Shown here in pieces: positions 20,157-30,165 of a DNA stretch of 64,000 nt. How positions within the stretch are numbered: position 1 is the stretch's first letter; every line of letters begins with the position of its first letter. The stretch is from contig NZ_CP110383.1 of NCBI RefSeq assembly GCF_026015965.1, positions 963,808-1,027,807 of the forward strand, in the 5' to 3' direction. The position numbers and the translations under genes are program-made. The notes beneath the pieces were generated by a model, which saw only the letters and a program-made list of their open reading frames with translations, did not search any database and was not told where the DNA came from. Source of the stretch: Selenomonas sputigena. GTDB lineage: Bacteria > Bacillota > Negativicutes > Selenomonadales > Selenomonadaceae.

Positions 20157-22781
20157 TTGAAATACATGACAGGAAATGAATTGCGCGAAGCGTATTTGCA
20201 GTTCTTTGCGGAGAAAAAGGGGCATCTGCGGTTGCCGAGCGCTTCGCTCATCCCTGCAAACGATCCAACGCTCTTGATGATCGGCGCGGGCATGGCGCCG
20301 TTCAAACCGTTCTTTACGGGCAAGATGAAACCGCCGCGCACGCGCATCACGACGAGCCAGCGCTGTGTACGTACGGGAGATATTGAGAACGTCGGGCGCA
20401 CGGCACGTCATCAGACGTATTTTGAAATGCTCGGCAACTTCTCTTTTGGAGACTATTTCAAAAAAGAGGCGATTCCTTGGGCGTGGGAGTTCCTGACGGA
20501 TGTCTTGGATTTGCCGAAGGAAAAGCTTTGGGTCACGGTCTATCCGAAGGACGATGAAGCAGCCGCCATCTGGCGTGAGCAGCCCGGCTTCCCGCAGGAT
20601 CATATCGTGAAACTCGATGACAACTTCTGGGAGATCGGCCCCGGCCCTTGCGGTCCTGATTCGGAAATCTACATCGACCTTGGTGAAGAGCGCGGTTGCG
20701 GCAGCCCAGACTGTGCTGTCGGCTGTGATTGTGACCGCTACCTCGAAATCTGGAATCTCGTCTTTACGCAGTTCGACCGCACGGAAGACGGTCAGTACAA
20801 TCCGCTTGAGCACAAGAATATTGATACGGGATGCGGTCTTGAGCGATTGGCTTCCGTGCTGCAGAATAAGAAGACGAACTTCGAGACGGATTTGCTCTTT
20901 CCCATCATCGAATACGCCTCGAAAGTATCCGGTGTCGTTTATGGCGAAAATGCGGAGAAGGACGTCTCGCTCAAGGTCATCGCTGACCATGCGCGCAGCA
21001 TGGCAATCATGATCATGGACGGCATCCTGCCTTCAAACGAGGGACGCGGCTATGTTCTGCGCCGCATCTTGCGTCGTGCTGTGCGCCATGGGCGCATCCT
21101 CGGCATTCATGACAAGTTCTTGGAAGGCGCGATTGATGCCGTTGCCGAAATCTACAAGGGTGCAGCGGACTTTGAAGAGCTTGCTGAGAAGAAAGAATAC
21201 ATCAAGAAAGTTATCAGCATTGAGGAGGATCGCTTCGCGGCGACACTCGCACAGGGCATGGAACTCTTGAACGGTCACATCGAGGACTTGAAGCGAGAAG
21301 GCAAAAAGGTGCTTCCTGGTGAAATTGGCTTCAAACTCTACGATACGTACGGTTTCCCATGGGAAGTCACCGACGAGATCTTGCATGAAAACGAAATGGA
21401 ACTTGACAAAGATTCCTTCGAGAAAGCGATGGAGAAGCAGCGCGAACGTGCCCGTGCCGCGCGGCAGGAAAATCAGCGCGTCGCCGTACCCGACCTCTCG
21501 GGCATCGATACGTCACATCTCTGTGTCGATGAGAATGCGAAGGAATCGACCGTCGTCGCCATCTGGAAGGACGGCGGTCTCGTCGATGAGCTTGCCGACG
21601 GCGAGGAGGCGGGCATCATCTTGCAGTCGACACCTTTCTATGCAGAAGGAGGCGGTCAGGTCGGCGATGCCGGACTTTTGGAGACGGAATTTGGCCGCGT
21701 GCAGGTTGCCAACGCCAAGAAACTTCCCGACGGCACGGTTTATCATATCGGTTATGTTGAAGAGGGCATGTTGAAGGTTGGCGACCATGTTTCCATCCAG
21801 ATTGATTGGATGAAGAAGCTGTCGTCAGCGCGCAACCATACGGCAACGCATCTCCTGCAGGCTGCGTTGAAGCGCGTCGTCGGCGATCAGGTCAATCAGG
21901 CTGGCTCCTTGGTCATGCCCGAGCGCCTGCGTTTCGACTTCTCCAATTTCGAGCCTGTGACGGCGCTGCAGTTGCAGGAAGTGGAACGCCTGGTCAATGA
22001 GCAGATTCTCATGGCAAAGCCTGTGGAAATCGCGCAGATGGAAATCGACAAGGCGAAGAAACTCGGCGCTATGGCGCTTTTCGGTGAGAAGTACGGCGAT
22101 GTCGTGCGCGTCGTCTCTGTGCCGGATTTCAGCATAGAGCTCTGCGGCGGCTCGCATGTAAAGAACATCGGCGAGATCGGCATGTTCAAGATCATCAGCG
22201 AGACGGGCATCGCTTCTGGCGTGCGCCGCATCGAGGCTTTGACAGGCAAGGCGGCCATCGACTACATGAATGAGAAGGCGGAGACTCTCGCCGCAGCCGC
22301 ACACGCGTTCAAATGTCGCGATGATGAACTTGTTTCCCATATTGAGAGCGCATTGGCAGAGAACAAGAAACTCAAGCAGGAAATCGCTTCTTTCACGAAA
22401 GAACGCGCCATGGGAGATGTCGATATGCTGCTCGCGCAGAAGACGCAGATAAAAGATCTTTCCTTTGCTTCGGGCATCGTTGAAGCCGATAATATCGACG
22501 ATCTGCGAAAGATTGCCGACATGCTGCTCGATCGTCTGGAAAGCGGCGTGGTCGTGCTTGCCGCCGCGCACGAAGGGAAAGTCAGCCTCGTGGCGAAGGC
22601 GAGTGACACAGCTGTGGCAAAGGGCGCTCATGCGGGCAACATGGTCAAGGCGGCAGCTAAAATCGTTGGCGGCGGCGGCGGCGGACGAAAAGAGATGGCG
22701 CAGGCAGGCGGCAAAGAACCTGCCAAGATGCCGGAAGCTTTGCAGGAAGCTGAAAAGGTTCTGGCGGAACAACTTGCTTAA
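20157..22781 (+). CDS. alaS: Alanyl-tRNA synthetase
   Basis: An 874-residue class IIc synthetase charging tRNA-Ala. The N-terminal catalytic domain has the typical LREAYLQFFAEKKGHLRLPSA-type opening, TLLMIGAGMAPFKPFF and motif 2 (RCVRTGDIENVG). The editing domain holds the zinc motif NHTATHLLQ (about 560) and CGGSHVKN (about 663). The C-terminal C-Ala domain ends with the glycine-rich GGGGGGRKEMAQAGG. I take the TTG at 20157 as start because GGGGTAGG sits six bases upstream; an in-frame ATG at 20166 is the alternative. It has its own promoter. Confidence 0.96.
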   Translation: MKYMTGNELREAYLQFFAEKKGHLRLPSASLIPANDPTLLMIGAGMAPFKPFFTGKMKPPRTRITTSQRCVRTGDIENVGRTARHQTYFEMLGNFSFGDYFKKEAIPWAWEFLTDVLDLPKEKLWVTVYPKDDEAAAIWREQPGFPQDHIVKLDDNFWEIGPGPCGPDSEIYIDLGEERGCGSPDCAVGCDCDRYLEIWNLVFTQFDRTEDGQYNPLEHKNIDTGCGLERLASVLQNKKTNFETDLLFPIIEYASKVSGVVYGENAEKDVSLKVIADHARSMAIMIMDGILPSNEGRGYVLRRILRRAVRHGRILGIHDKFLEGAIDAVAEIYKGAADFEELAEKKEYIKKVISIEEDRFAATLAQGMELLNGHIEDLKREGKKVLPGEIGFKLYDTYGFPWEVTDEILHENEMELDKDSFEKAMEKQRERARAARQENQRVAVPDLSGIDTSHLCVDENAKESTVVAIWKDGGLVDELADGEEAGIILQSTPFYAEGGGQVGDAGLLETEFGRVQVANAKKLPDGTVYHIGYVEEGMLKVGDHVSIQIDWMKKLSSARNHTATHLLQAALKRVVGDQVNQAGSLVMPERLRFDFSNFEPVTALQLQEVERLVNEQILMAKPVEIAQMEIDKAKKLGAMALFGEKYGDVVRVVSVPDFSIELCGGSHVKNIGEIGMFKIISETGIASGVRRIEALTGKAAIDYMNEKAETLAAAAHAFKCRDDELVSHIESALAENKKLKQEIASFTKERAMGDVDMLLAQKTQIKDLSFASGIVEADNIDDLRKIADMLLDRLESGVVVLAAAHEGKVSLVAKASDTAVAKGAHAGNMVKAAAKIVGGGGGGRKEMAQAGGKEPAKMPEALQEAEKVLAEQLA

Positions 22782-22879
22782 CACGACTGTATGGTCAAGT
22801 CTCGTGCCTGCACACGCTGTTCGCAGTTCCGACGGGAAACTTTCCTTGGAGGGATTCCCATGGCGCAGAGGTGATCTTC

Positions 22880-23866
22880 GTGGAAATAGATGTTACGAAA
22901 AAGGCAATACGATTTTTGCAGTTCAGTCTGCTTGGCCTATTGATGCTCGCTGCCCTCACGATCGGCGGCATCTGGCTCTACCAGCGCTCGCATAATGTTG
23001 TGACGCTCGAAGACGCCCAGGTGAAAAGTGCGCTCGTGCCCGCAAAAGCAAAGGCAGATGGCACGATAGCGGAAATTCTGGTCGCCGACGGCGCTCATGT
23101 GGAGGCAGGGGACGTCCTCGCGCACATCAAGGTCAATGTCACGGACGAGGATATCGCCCAGTTGCAGCAAAATGTCACGTTAGCGAAACAAAGCTTGGAG
23201 AATTTGCAGAAAGGAATCGCTGTCACGCAGCCCGTCGTGAATGAAGCTCCGAGCGCTGCGGTCGATACGGAAGCGGCACGCGCACGCATGGAGCGAATGA
23301 ACGAGCTCTATGCGATGGGCGCTATCAGCGCCGTGAAACGCGATGAAGCCGAGGCCGCTTACAATGCCGCTGTTGCTTCCAATCAGGCTCGTGCACCTTC
23401 ATCAAGCTATCGCACCGTCCTGCAGCCCGCTTCGCCGGAACAGATCAAACAAGCAGAACTGTTTTTGAAGCAGGCGGAAATCGCCTTGGCAAAGGCGCAG
23501 CAGGATAAAGCGGGAACAGATATCATTGCGCCCGCTTCCGGAACGCTCTATCTAGCCGAAGACATCGCTGCTGAAAGCAAGGTCAGCACGGGGCAAACCT
23601 TTGCAAACATCGGCAATGCCAAGGATTTGTGGATTGAAGCCGTTTTGAACGATGATCAGAAAGCGAAGGTGCGCCTAGGGCAATTCGCTTCTTATCGCTT
23701 GGGCGGACGCGACATACAGGGTACGGTGCAGGATATAGAGGAACCTGATGCAGACGAGGGAGATGAGACGGTATCTGGCAAAGTCCGTGTGCGCATTTCT
23801 GTTCCCGAAGAGGCGGGAGAAGGAATACAACCTGGAATGAAGGTTTCTGTGCGCTTGTCGCCTTGA
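22880..23866 (+). CDS. HlyD-family membrane fusion (periplasmic adaptor) protein
   Basis: A 328-residue membrane-anchored adaptor of the HlyD/EmrA/MFP type. It has one N-terminal transmembrane helix (about 15-37, LLGLLMLAALTIGGIWLY), a lipoyl-like hairpin (DGTIAEILVADGAHVEAGDVLA), a coiled coil (about 95-210) with many Gln/Glu/Lys heptads, and a return barrel (TDIIAPASGTLYLAED ... GMKVSVRLSP). Such proteins bridge an inner-membrane transporter and an outer-membrane channel. No transporter or TolC-like gene is adjacent, so its partner must be encoded elsewhere. GTG 22880 has an AGAGGTG site seven bases upstream and is preferred to the GTG at 22871. Confidence 0.85.
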   Translation: MEIDVTKKAIRFLQFSLLGLLMLAALTIGGIWLYQRSHNVVTLEDAQVKSALVPAKAKADGTIAEILVADGAHVEAGDVLAHIKVNVTDEDIAQLQQNVTLAKQSLENLQKGIAVTQPVVNEAPSAAVDTEAARARMERMNELYAMGAISAVKRDEAEAAYNAAVASNQARAPSSSYRTVLQPASPEQIKQAELFLKQAEIALAKAQQDKAGTDIIAPASGTLYLAEDIAAESKVSTGQTFANIGNAKDLWIEAVLNDDQKAKVRLGQFASYRLGGRDIQGTVQDIEEPDADEGDETVSGKVRVRISVPEEAGEGIQPGMKVSVRLSP

Positions 23867-23891
23867 ATGAACGATAGAGAGGACGGATGTA

Positions 23892-24644
23892 TTGCGTATA
23901 CTATTGACGAATGACGACGGTATAGAAGCTGCCGGAATAGAGGCGCTCGTGCGCGTGCTCTCGCCGCACCATACGGTCGTTGTGGCTGCCCCGGCCTTTG
24001 AGCAAAGCGGCATGTCCCATGCAATCACGGTCAAGAAGTACATCCGTCTCGATCGGTATCGCCCTTTGGAAGAGCGATACGGCGTGGCGGCATATCGGAT
24101 TGAGGGTACGCCGGCGGACTGCGTGAAACTTTACCTTGAAGCGATTTCTTCCGATATATATCCGGAGTATGTAATCTCCGGCATCAATCACGGAGCGAAT
24201 CTGGGCACGGATGTGCTTTATTCCGGCACAGCCAACGCTGCGATGGAAGCGTATCTGCATGGAATCACAGCGACGGCCGTATCCCTCGACATGAAGTCCG
24301 AAATCTCGTATGATACAGCTGCCGGACTTATGGAGGAGAATCTTTTTTCTCTCTTTTACGAAGAGGGAAAAGTGAACTTCTATAATGTAAATTTCCCCAA
24401 AAAATTCGGCGAAAATGGTCCGCAGTTCGTATTCACGCAGCTTGGCCGCCGCGATTACATCAATGCATTTCAAAGGATGGAAGATGTGGACGGGAAGGAA
24501 TGCTATTTTCTCGGCGGGGAGATTCTCGACGAGGGAAACAGCGATGCAACGGACATCGCTGCCGCAGAGCGCGGCTACATCTCCGTCACGCCGCTTCAGA
24601 CCGATCTGACGGATTACCTCTATTTGGAGAAACTGCTACGCTGA
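23892..24644 (+). CDS. surE: 5'-nucleotidase SurE
   Basis: A 250-residue metal-dependent nucleoside 5'-monophosphatase. It shows the family signature: ILLTNDDGIEA at the start with the metal-binding Asp pair, SGMSHAIT, and ISGINHGANLGTDVLYSGT (about 93-115). SurE proteins prefer purine nucleoside monophosphates and also act on short polyphosphate. The start is a TTG at 23892, preceded by AGAGGA; no in-frame ATG is near. It is 44 bases upstream of the SAH hydrolase homologue in the same direction. Confidence 0.95.
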   Translation: MRILLTNDDGIEAAGIEALVRVLSPHHTVVVAAPAFEQSGMSHAITVKKYIRLDRYRPLEERYGVAAYRIEGTPADCVKLYLEAISSDIYPEYVISGINHGANLGTDVLYSGTANAAMEAYLHGITATAVSLDMKSEISYDTAAGLMEENLFSLFYEEGKVNFYNVNFPKKFGENGPQFVFTQLGRRDYINAFQRMEDVDGKECYFLGGEILDEGNSDATDIAAAERGYISVTPLQTDLTDYLYLEKLLR

Positions 24645-24688
24645 AATTGCCGCTTTGCAGGAAACGATTTTTAGGAGGAGCAACGCAC

Positions 24689-25930
24689 ATGGAATCAATG
24701 ATCAAAGACATCAAACTCGCGCCGTCGGGTCATGACAAAATCAACTGGGTCAAGAACTTCATGCCTGTCATGGAAGCCGTCAACAAGGAATTTTCCGTGA
24801 CGAAGCCCTTTGCAGGCAAGAAGATCGTTATCACGCTGCATCTTGAAGCAAAGACAGCGTATTTGGCGTTGATCATGAAGAACGCCGGCGCAGAGGTTGC
24901 CATCACGGGCAGCAATCCGTTGTCCACGCAGGATGACATCGCGGCAGCGCTCGTCGAAGATGGGCTTCATGTCTTTGCGACGCACGGCTGCACGGACGAA
25001 GAGTATGAGGATTACATCGACAAGGCGCTTGACCTTAAGCCTGACATCATCATCGACGACGGCGGCGACCTCGTGAATATTCTGCATACGAAGCGCCGCG
25101 AACTTCTGCCGAACATCCTCGGCGGTTCGGAGGAAACGACGACGGGCGTGCATCGTCTGCATTCTCTCGCCCGTGCGGGCAAACTTGAGTTCCCGATGAT
25201 TGCGGCGAACGACGCCTACTGCAAGTATCTGTTTGACAACCGCTATGGAACGGGGCAGTCAACGTGGGATGGCATCATGCGCACGACGAACCTCTGCATC
25301 ACGGGCAAAACCGTTGTCATTGCCGGTTACGGCTGGTGCGGCAAAGGCGGCGCCATGCGTGCTCAGGGTCTCGGGGCGAATGTCGTCATCACGGAGGTCG
25401 ATCCCATCAAGGCGATCGAAGCTGTGTTCGATGGCTTCCGTGTCATGCCTATGGACGAGGCGGCGCGCATTGGCGACATCTTCCTGACCTTGACGGGCGA
25501 TAAGGATGTCATTCGCAAGCATCACTATGAGGTCATGAAAGACGGCGCTATGATGGCGAACTCCGGTCACTTCGATGTGGAAATCAACATCCCCGAGCTT
25601 GAGAAAATCTCCGTATCGCGTCGTACCGTGCGCAAGAATATCGAGGAATTCAAGCAAAAGGACGGCAGGAAGCTATATCTTCTTGCCGAAGGCCGCCTCG
25701 TGAACCTCGCAGCAGGCGACGGACATCCGGCGGAGATCATGGATCTCTCCTTCGGCGTACAGTTCTTCTCCGCGCTTCATATTCTCAATCATCATGCAGA
25801 ACTTGAAAACAAGGTCTACCTGATGCCGAACGAAATCAATACGAAGATTGCCGAACTCAAGCTCAAGGCTTCGGGCGTAGCCATTGACCATCTGACGGAC
25901 GAGCAGAAGGCCTATCTCGGACTTGCTTGA
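24689..25930 (+). CDS. ahcY: Adenosylhomocysteinase (SAH hydrolase) homologue
   Basis: A 413-residue NAD-dependent protein of the S-adenosylhomocysteine hydrolase family. The NAD-binding motif is VIAGYGWCGKGGAMRAQGLGA-like at about 210-228, with GVHRLHSLARAGKLEFP and NDAYCKYLFDN before it and ANSGHFDVEI after it. It lacks the long insert and the C-terminal Lys/Tyr-rich tail of eukaryotic and proteobacterial forms; the short form is typical of archaea and thermophiles. In Methanocaldococcus a short-form homologue hydrolyses S-inosylhomocysteine instead of SAH. The next gene encodes an MTA/SAH deaminase, which would make that substrate, so the true substrate may be SIH. It has a strong TTAGGAGGAG site before ATG 24689. 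Confidence 0.93.
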   Translation: MESMIKDIKLAPSGHDKINWVKNFMPVMEAVNKEFSVTKPFAGKKIVITLHLEAKTAYLALIMKNAGAEVAITGSNPLSTQDDIAAALVEDGLHVFATHGCTDEEYEDYIDKALDLKPDIIIDDGGDLVNILHTKRRELLPNILGGSEETTTGVHRLHSLARAGKLEFPMIAANDAYCKYLFDNRYGTGQSTWDGIMRTTNLCITGKTVVIAGYGWCGKGGAMRAQGLGANVVITEVDPIKAIEAVFDGFRVMPMDEAARIGDIFLTLTGDKDVIRKHHYEVMKDGAMMANSGHFDVEINIPELEKISVSRRTVRKNIEEFKQKDGRKLYLLAEGRLVNLAAGDGHPAEIMDLSFGVQFFSALHILNHHAELENKVYLMPNEINTKIAELKLKASGVAIDHLTDEQKAYLGLA

Positions 25931-25944
25931 GAGAGGTGCACGAT

Positions 25945-27225
25945 ATGAAAATATTGATTTCCAATGCGCATGTTCTTCATCCGGACGGCAGCGTGCGGGA
26001 AGGAAATATCGCAGTCGAGGGAAATAAGATTGCAGCAGTCGGAGAAATCCCCGCTTCGTGGCAGCCGGAGCGAACGATTGACGCAACGGACAGGCTCGCT
26101 GTTCCAGGCTTTATCAACGCCCATACGCATGCATCTATGACGCTTCTTCGAAGCTATGCGGACGATATGAAGCTCATGGATTGGCTGCAGCAAAAGATCT
26201 GGCCGATCGAGGCGAAGATGCGCAACGAAGACATCTATTGGGGCGCGATGCTCGCCGCTGTCGAGATGATACAGGGAGGCACGACGACCTTTGCCGACAT
26301 GTACGGGCCTGATATGGAAAAGGTCGCCGAAGTCGTAGAGGAATCAGGGCTTCGTGCCGTTCTTTCGCGCGGTCTGATCGGTGTGGTGCCCGATGCAGAC
26401 GAAAAGCTTGCAGAAAATGTGACGCTCTTCAAAAATTGGCATCAAAAAGCCGATGGGCGTATCACCGTGATGTTCGGGCCGCACGCGCTCTATACGTGCC
26501 CGCCCGATTATCTGCACAAGGTCGCAGAGGCGGCAAAGTCGCTTGGAGCGGAAATCCACATCCACATGTCAGAAACGAATGGCGAGGTGGAGGACTGCCT
26601 CAAACAATACGGCAAGCGTCCCTTTGCACACGTCGCCTCCACAGGTCTTTTCGACAACGGCACATTGGCGGCGCACTGCGTGCATCTTGACGACGAAGAT
26701 ATTTCCATCATCAAGAAGTACGGCATCCGTGTCGCGCACAATCCCGGCAGCAACATGAAGCTCGCGAGTGGCATCGCTCCCGTGCAGCGCCTTCTTGCGG
26801 AAGGCGTCTGCGTTGCTCTCGGTACGGACGGCGCGTCGAGCAATAACAACCTCGACATGCTTGAGGAAGTCAATCTCGCCGCTATGCTGCACAAGGTGGC
26901 GAGCTATGACCCCGAGGCTGTGCCCGCAGGAGAAGCGCTGCGCATGGGGACGGCGTACGGGGCAAAGGCTGTCGGTCTTTCCGATGTAGGGCTCTTGCAA
27001 GAGGGCTATAAAGCGGACATCGTCCTCTTCGATATGACGAGTCCCGCATGGGTGCCACGTCACGATCCCGTATCGCTGCTCGTCTATTCTGCCAATGTCT
27101 CTTCGGTCGATACGGTCATCGTCGACGGCCGCATTCTCATGGAGAAACGCGAGCTCCTGACGCTTGATGAAGAGCGTATTCTGTTTGAAACGAAGCGCCG
27201 CGTCGAGCATCTTCTTGCACATTGA
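25945..27225 (+). CDS. mtaD: 5-methylthioadenosine/S-adenosylhomocysteine deaminase
   Basis: A 426-residue amidohydrolase that deaminates methylthioadenosine and SAH to the inosine derivatives. It shows the metal site NAHTHASM (about 64-71), EIHIHMSET with the third histidine, HCVHLDDEDI with the next, and ALGTDGASSNNNLDM with the catalytic Asp, as in the TrzN/MtaD/DadD branch. It has an AGAGAGGTG site before ATG 25945 and follows the SAH hydrolase homologue after 14 bases. Together they could convert SAH to S-inosylhomocysteine, then to inosine and homocysteine. It ends before a clear terminator. Confidence 0.93.
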   Translation: MKILISNAHVLHPDGSVREGNIAVEGNKIAAVGEIPASWQPERTIDATDRLAVPGFINAHTHASMTLLRSYADDMKLMDWLQQKIWPIEAKMRNEDIYWGAMLAAVEMIQGGTTTFADMYGPDMEKVAEVVEESGLRAVLSRGLIGVVPDADEKLAENVTLFKNWHQKADGRITVMFGPHALYTCPPDYLHKVAEAAKSLGAEIHIHMSETNGEVEDCLKQYGKRPFAHVASTGLFDNGTLAAHCVHLDDEDISIIKKYGIRVAHNPGSNMKLASGIAPVQRLLAEGVCVALGTDGASSNNNLDMLEEVNLAAMLHKVASYDPEAVPAGEALRMGTAYGAKAVGLSDVGLLQEGYKADIVLFDMTSPAWVPRHDPVSLLVYSANVSSVDTVIVDGRILMEKRELLTLDEERILFETKRRVEHLLAH

Positions 27226-27272
27226 TTTATCTGCAGAAGCATATCCTCTGTAGGCAGGTCGTTTTGATTTTT

Positions 27273-27303
27273 ACAGCAGCCCTTCACGGGCTGCTGTGAT
27301 TTT
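27273..27303 (+). terminator. Intrinsic terminator after mtaD
   Basis: A perfect 10-bp stem, ACAGCAGCCC (27273-27282) with GGGCTGCTGT (27288-27297), loop TTCAC, then a short T-rich tail (GATTTTA). Confidence 0.8.
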
Positions 27304-27320
27304 AGATAGGTGATGTCGTT

Positions 27321-30044
27321 TTGAAAAAGAAAGGTTCCAATAGCGATAGAGGGAACAGCAAGAGGAGATCCCGCACGAAAAACAAAAAAGAGCCGATGAC
27401 GACAACTGCACCTAAGGGCAGACGCTATGAGATCATCGGTCTACTTCTTCTTGCCGCAGGCCTCATATCCATCGGGGGACTGCTTGATTGGAACGTTGGT
27501 TTCATCGGTCTTTATTTCGCTAAATTCCTTCGGTATCTTTTCGGTTTAGGCGCTTGGGTCGCTTCCGGCGTCATACTGCTCATAGGCACGCAGTATGTGA
27601 CGAAGCATCGGGGTATTGTTTATTCCACGCACTTTTTCGGCCTCATTGGGCTCTTCGTTTCTTTACTTGCCATCCTCCATCATTTCCTCGTACCTGTAGG
27701 GGCGGAAATCCTGCCCGAATATCTGCCGAATGCAGGCGGTCTTCTAGGCGGCGGCCTGCTCTTCTTCATCCGCAAGTTTTTCGGTGCGACGGGAGCCATC
27801 ATCCTCTTGTGCACGGGTACGGTTGTCGCCATCCTGCTCTCTACGACATGGTCGCTTGCCCTTGGGATGCTGCGCACGAAACGGCAGGCGAAAGCAGGAA
27901 TCGTCAAAGCGAAGGATACGCTCTCCGTCGCCCAGCAGAAGGTAACACAGGCTGAAAATATCTTTGAAGAACATGTGCGCGGAAGAATCAAAAGCTCGTT
28001 TTACAATCAAGATAAAGACGAAGCCTTTGAACAGGCGTTTGCAGCAGAAGCAAAAAATGTCGCTCCGGGAGAAGATGTACAGCCGACATCTTTTCCATCC
28101 TTTGCTGCACAGGAAGCATCTGTCACGCCGCAAACGCAGGAGGAAAGAGATTTTCTGACGGCTCTTGAGCCTCCTGCCACAGGGGAAGGGACGGCATCTT
28201 TTGCTTTCGGCGAGACATGCGATCAGAACGAATTATTGGTAGAAACAGAACAGGAAGAGGAAGCAGAAAAAGAAAAAACAGCAGAAGAGCTGCCGTCCTT
28301 TTCCATTGAATATGCCTCGAATGAAACGGAAGAACAAGCGGAAATCATCGCAGAACCACCGCCAGAAATCCCCGACGACTTTGATGTCGTTCCTTTGCCA
28401 AAAGACGTACCCATGGCAATGGAGGTGCAGGACAAGCGCCTCGCCATGATGCAACCGACAGTCTCCACACAGTCCATGACGGCGACCTTGCCGCAGGAAA
28501 CCCTTGCAGCACCATCCGTGACAACACCGTCGTCTTTGACCATGCCGGCTGCTGTCTCAGAGACAAAGCCGCGTGAAGAAGCGACACAGCCGACGGAAAG
28601 GCCGTATGAGCTGCCAAAAGTGGAAGAAATACTCGCATCTGAAGTCAAGAAGAAGAACTTCGCGCTGGAGCGGGAAATTGCCGAAAACGCACAGACTCTG
28701 GCGCAGACCTTGGAAAACTTCAAGGTCAAGGCGAAGATCATCAATGCATGCCACGGACCTGCTGTTACGCGCTATGAGCTTGAGCCGGCGCCTGGCGTCA
28801 AGGTCAGCAAGATCACAAATCTGGCAGACGATCTGGCTCTGAGTCTTGCGGCATTTTCCGTGCGCATAGAGCCTATACCGGGAAAAGCCGCCATCGGCAT
28901 CGAGGTGCCGAACAAGGAGCTTGAGGGTATCCGTCTGCGTGAAGTCTTGGAAAAGCCTGCCTTTGCGACGGCCAAGTCGAAACTCACGGTCGGCTTGGGC
29001 GTCGATATTGCAGGACAAGGCATCTTTGCCGATCTCGCCAAGATGCCGCATCTTCTCGTCGCCGGCGCCACTGGATCAGGCAAATCGGTCTGCATCAACA
29101 CGCTCATCACGAGCGTTCTCTTCAAAGCGAGGCCGGATGAAGTGAAGTTCATCCTCATAGATCCCAAGATGGTTGAGCTTTCCAACTACAATGGCATACC
29201 ACATCTGATGGTTCCCGTTGTCACGGACGCAAAAAAGGCGGCCTCCGTCCTGAATTGGTCGGTGCAGGAGATGGAAAAGCGCTATGCCAAATTTGCCGAG
29301 ACCGGCGTACGCGATATGGAACGCTTCAATGCGGCAAAACCCGAAGAGAAAATGCCCGCCATCGTCATCATCATTGATGAGCTTGCCGACCTCATGATGG
29401 TCGCACCGCACGACGTGGAAGATGCCATCTGCCGCCTTGCACAGAAAGCGCGCGCAGCGGGCATCCATCTCGTGCTTGCAACGCAGCGCCCGTCCGTCGA
29501 TGTCATCACGGGCATCATCAAGGCGAATATTCCGTCACGCATATCGTTTGCCGTGTCCTCGCAGATTGACTCGCGTACGATTTTGGATATGAGCGGCGCT
29601 GAAAAGCTGCTTGGAAAGGGCGATATGCTCTTTTATCCCGTCGGATCGGCAAAACCGCAGCGCGTGCAGGGTGCTTTCGTCAGCGATGAAGAAGTGGAGA
29701 GGCTTCTCGACTTCATCCGAGGACAAGGGCAACAGATGGAAGAAAATCAGGAGATTATTGAGTACACGGAAAATGCCGCCATGGAAGCCGATGACGGTAA
29801 GAAGGATGCAGCGAAGGAAAAGATTGATGAACTTCTCGGCGATGCGATCGAGCTTGTCATGAGTTCCGGGCAGGCATCGACATCAAGCATACAGAGACGT
29901 TTCCGCATCGGCTACACACGCGCCGCCCGCCTGATTGACACGATGGAAGAGATGAAAATCATCGGACCGAGTCTCGGCAGCAAGCCGCGCGAAATCCTTG
30001 TATCCTCGGAGGAAGCCGAAGCGGCTTTGAGAAAAATCAGTTAG
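27321..30044 (+). CDS. ftsK: DNA translocase FtsK/SpoIIIE
   Basis: A 907-residue membrane-anchored DNA pump that moves chromosomal DNA through the closing septum. There are four N-terminal transmembrane segments (about 38-190), a long acidic Glu/Pro/Thr-rich linker (about 225-420, low complexity), the RecA-like motor with Walker [17 protein letters not shown] (about 590-604) and Walker [14 protein letters not shown], and the C-terminal gamma winged helix (about 835-905, [18 protein letters not shown]) that reads KOPS-like DNA signals. The start TTG 27321 has an AGGTGAT site seven bases upstream. It is followed by the second copy of the small repeat and a two-way terminator. Confidence 0.95.
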   Translation: MKKKGSNSDRGNSKRRSRTKNKKEPMTTTAPKGRRYEIIGLLLLAAGLISIGGLLDWNVGFIGLYFAKFLRYLFGLGAWVASGVILLIGTQYVTKHRGIVYSTHFFGLIGLFVSLLAILHHFLVPVGAEILPEYLPNAGGLLGGGLLFFIRKFFGATGAIILLCTGTVVAILLSTTWSLALGMLRTKRQAKAGIVKAKDTLSVAQQKVTQAENIFEEHVRGRIKSSFYNQDKDEAFEQAFAAEAKNVAPGEDVQPTSFPSFAAQEASVTPQTQEERDFLTALEPPATGEGTASFAFGETCDQNELLVETEQEEEAEKEKTAEELPSFSIEYASNETEEQAEIIAEPPPEIPDDFDVVPLPKDVPMAMEVQDKRLAMMQPTVSTQSMTATLPQETLAAPSVTTPSSLTMPAAVSETKPREEATQPTERPYELPKVEEILASEVKKKNFALEREIAENAQTLAQTLENFKVKAKIINACHGPAVTRYELEPAPGVKVSKITNLADDLALSLAAFSVRIEPIPGKAAIGIEVPNKELEGIRLREVLEKPAFATAKSKLTVGLGVDIAGQGIFADLAKMPHLLVAGATGSGKSVCINTLITSVLFKARPDEVKFILIDPKMVELSNYNGIPHLMVPVVTDAKKAASVLNWSVQEMEKRYAKFAETGVRDMERFNAAKPEEKMPAIVIIIDELADLMMVAPHDVEDAICRLAQKARAAGIHLVLATQRPSVDVITGIIKANIPSRISFAVSSQIDSRTILDMSGAEKLLGKGDMLFYPVGSAKPQRVQGAFVSDEEVERLLDFIRGQGQQMEENQEIIEYTENAAMEADDGKKDAAKEKIDELLGDAIELVMSSGQASTSSIQRRFRIGYTRAARLIDTMEEMKIIGPSLGSKPREILVSSEEAEAALRKIS

Positions 30045-30070
30045 AGCGCTTTTCTTGTCGACAACAAAGG

Positions 30071-30121
30071 AAGCACTCATAAATTCAGTCGCCCGTATTC
30101 ACATATCCGAGCAATTTCATT
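30071..30121. repeat. MITE-like inverted-repeat element, copy 2 (3' end missing)
   Basis: This stretch matches the element at 7732-7782 at 40 of 51 positions, beginning AAGCACT and running in the same orientation. It is preceded by AAAGG, which is what the complement of the other copy's outer right end would predict. The right inverted repeat is missing, and its place is taken by the strong hairpin that starts at 30121. It lies between the convergent ends of ftsK and the SGNH-hydrolase gene. Confidence 0.6.
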
Positions 30122-30165
30122 AAGGAACGCCCCATGGTCGTCGCGTGACCATGGGGCGTTCCTTA
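30121..30165. terminator. Two-way hairpin between ftsK and the SGNH-hydrolase gene
   Basis: A perfect 19-bp stem, TAAGGAACGCCCCATGGTC (30121-30139) with 30147-30165, loop 30140-30146. It overlaps the stop codon of the minus-strand gene and can serve both converging transcripts, though the T-tracts are short on each side. Confidence 0.75.
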
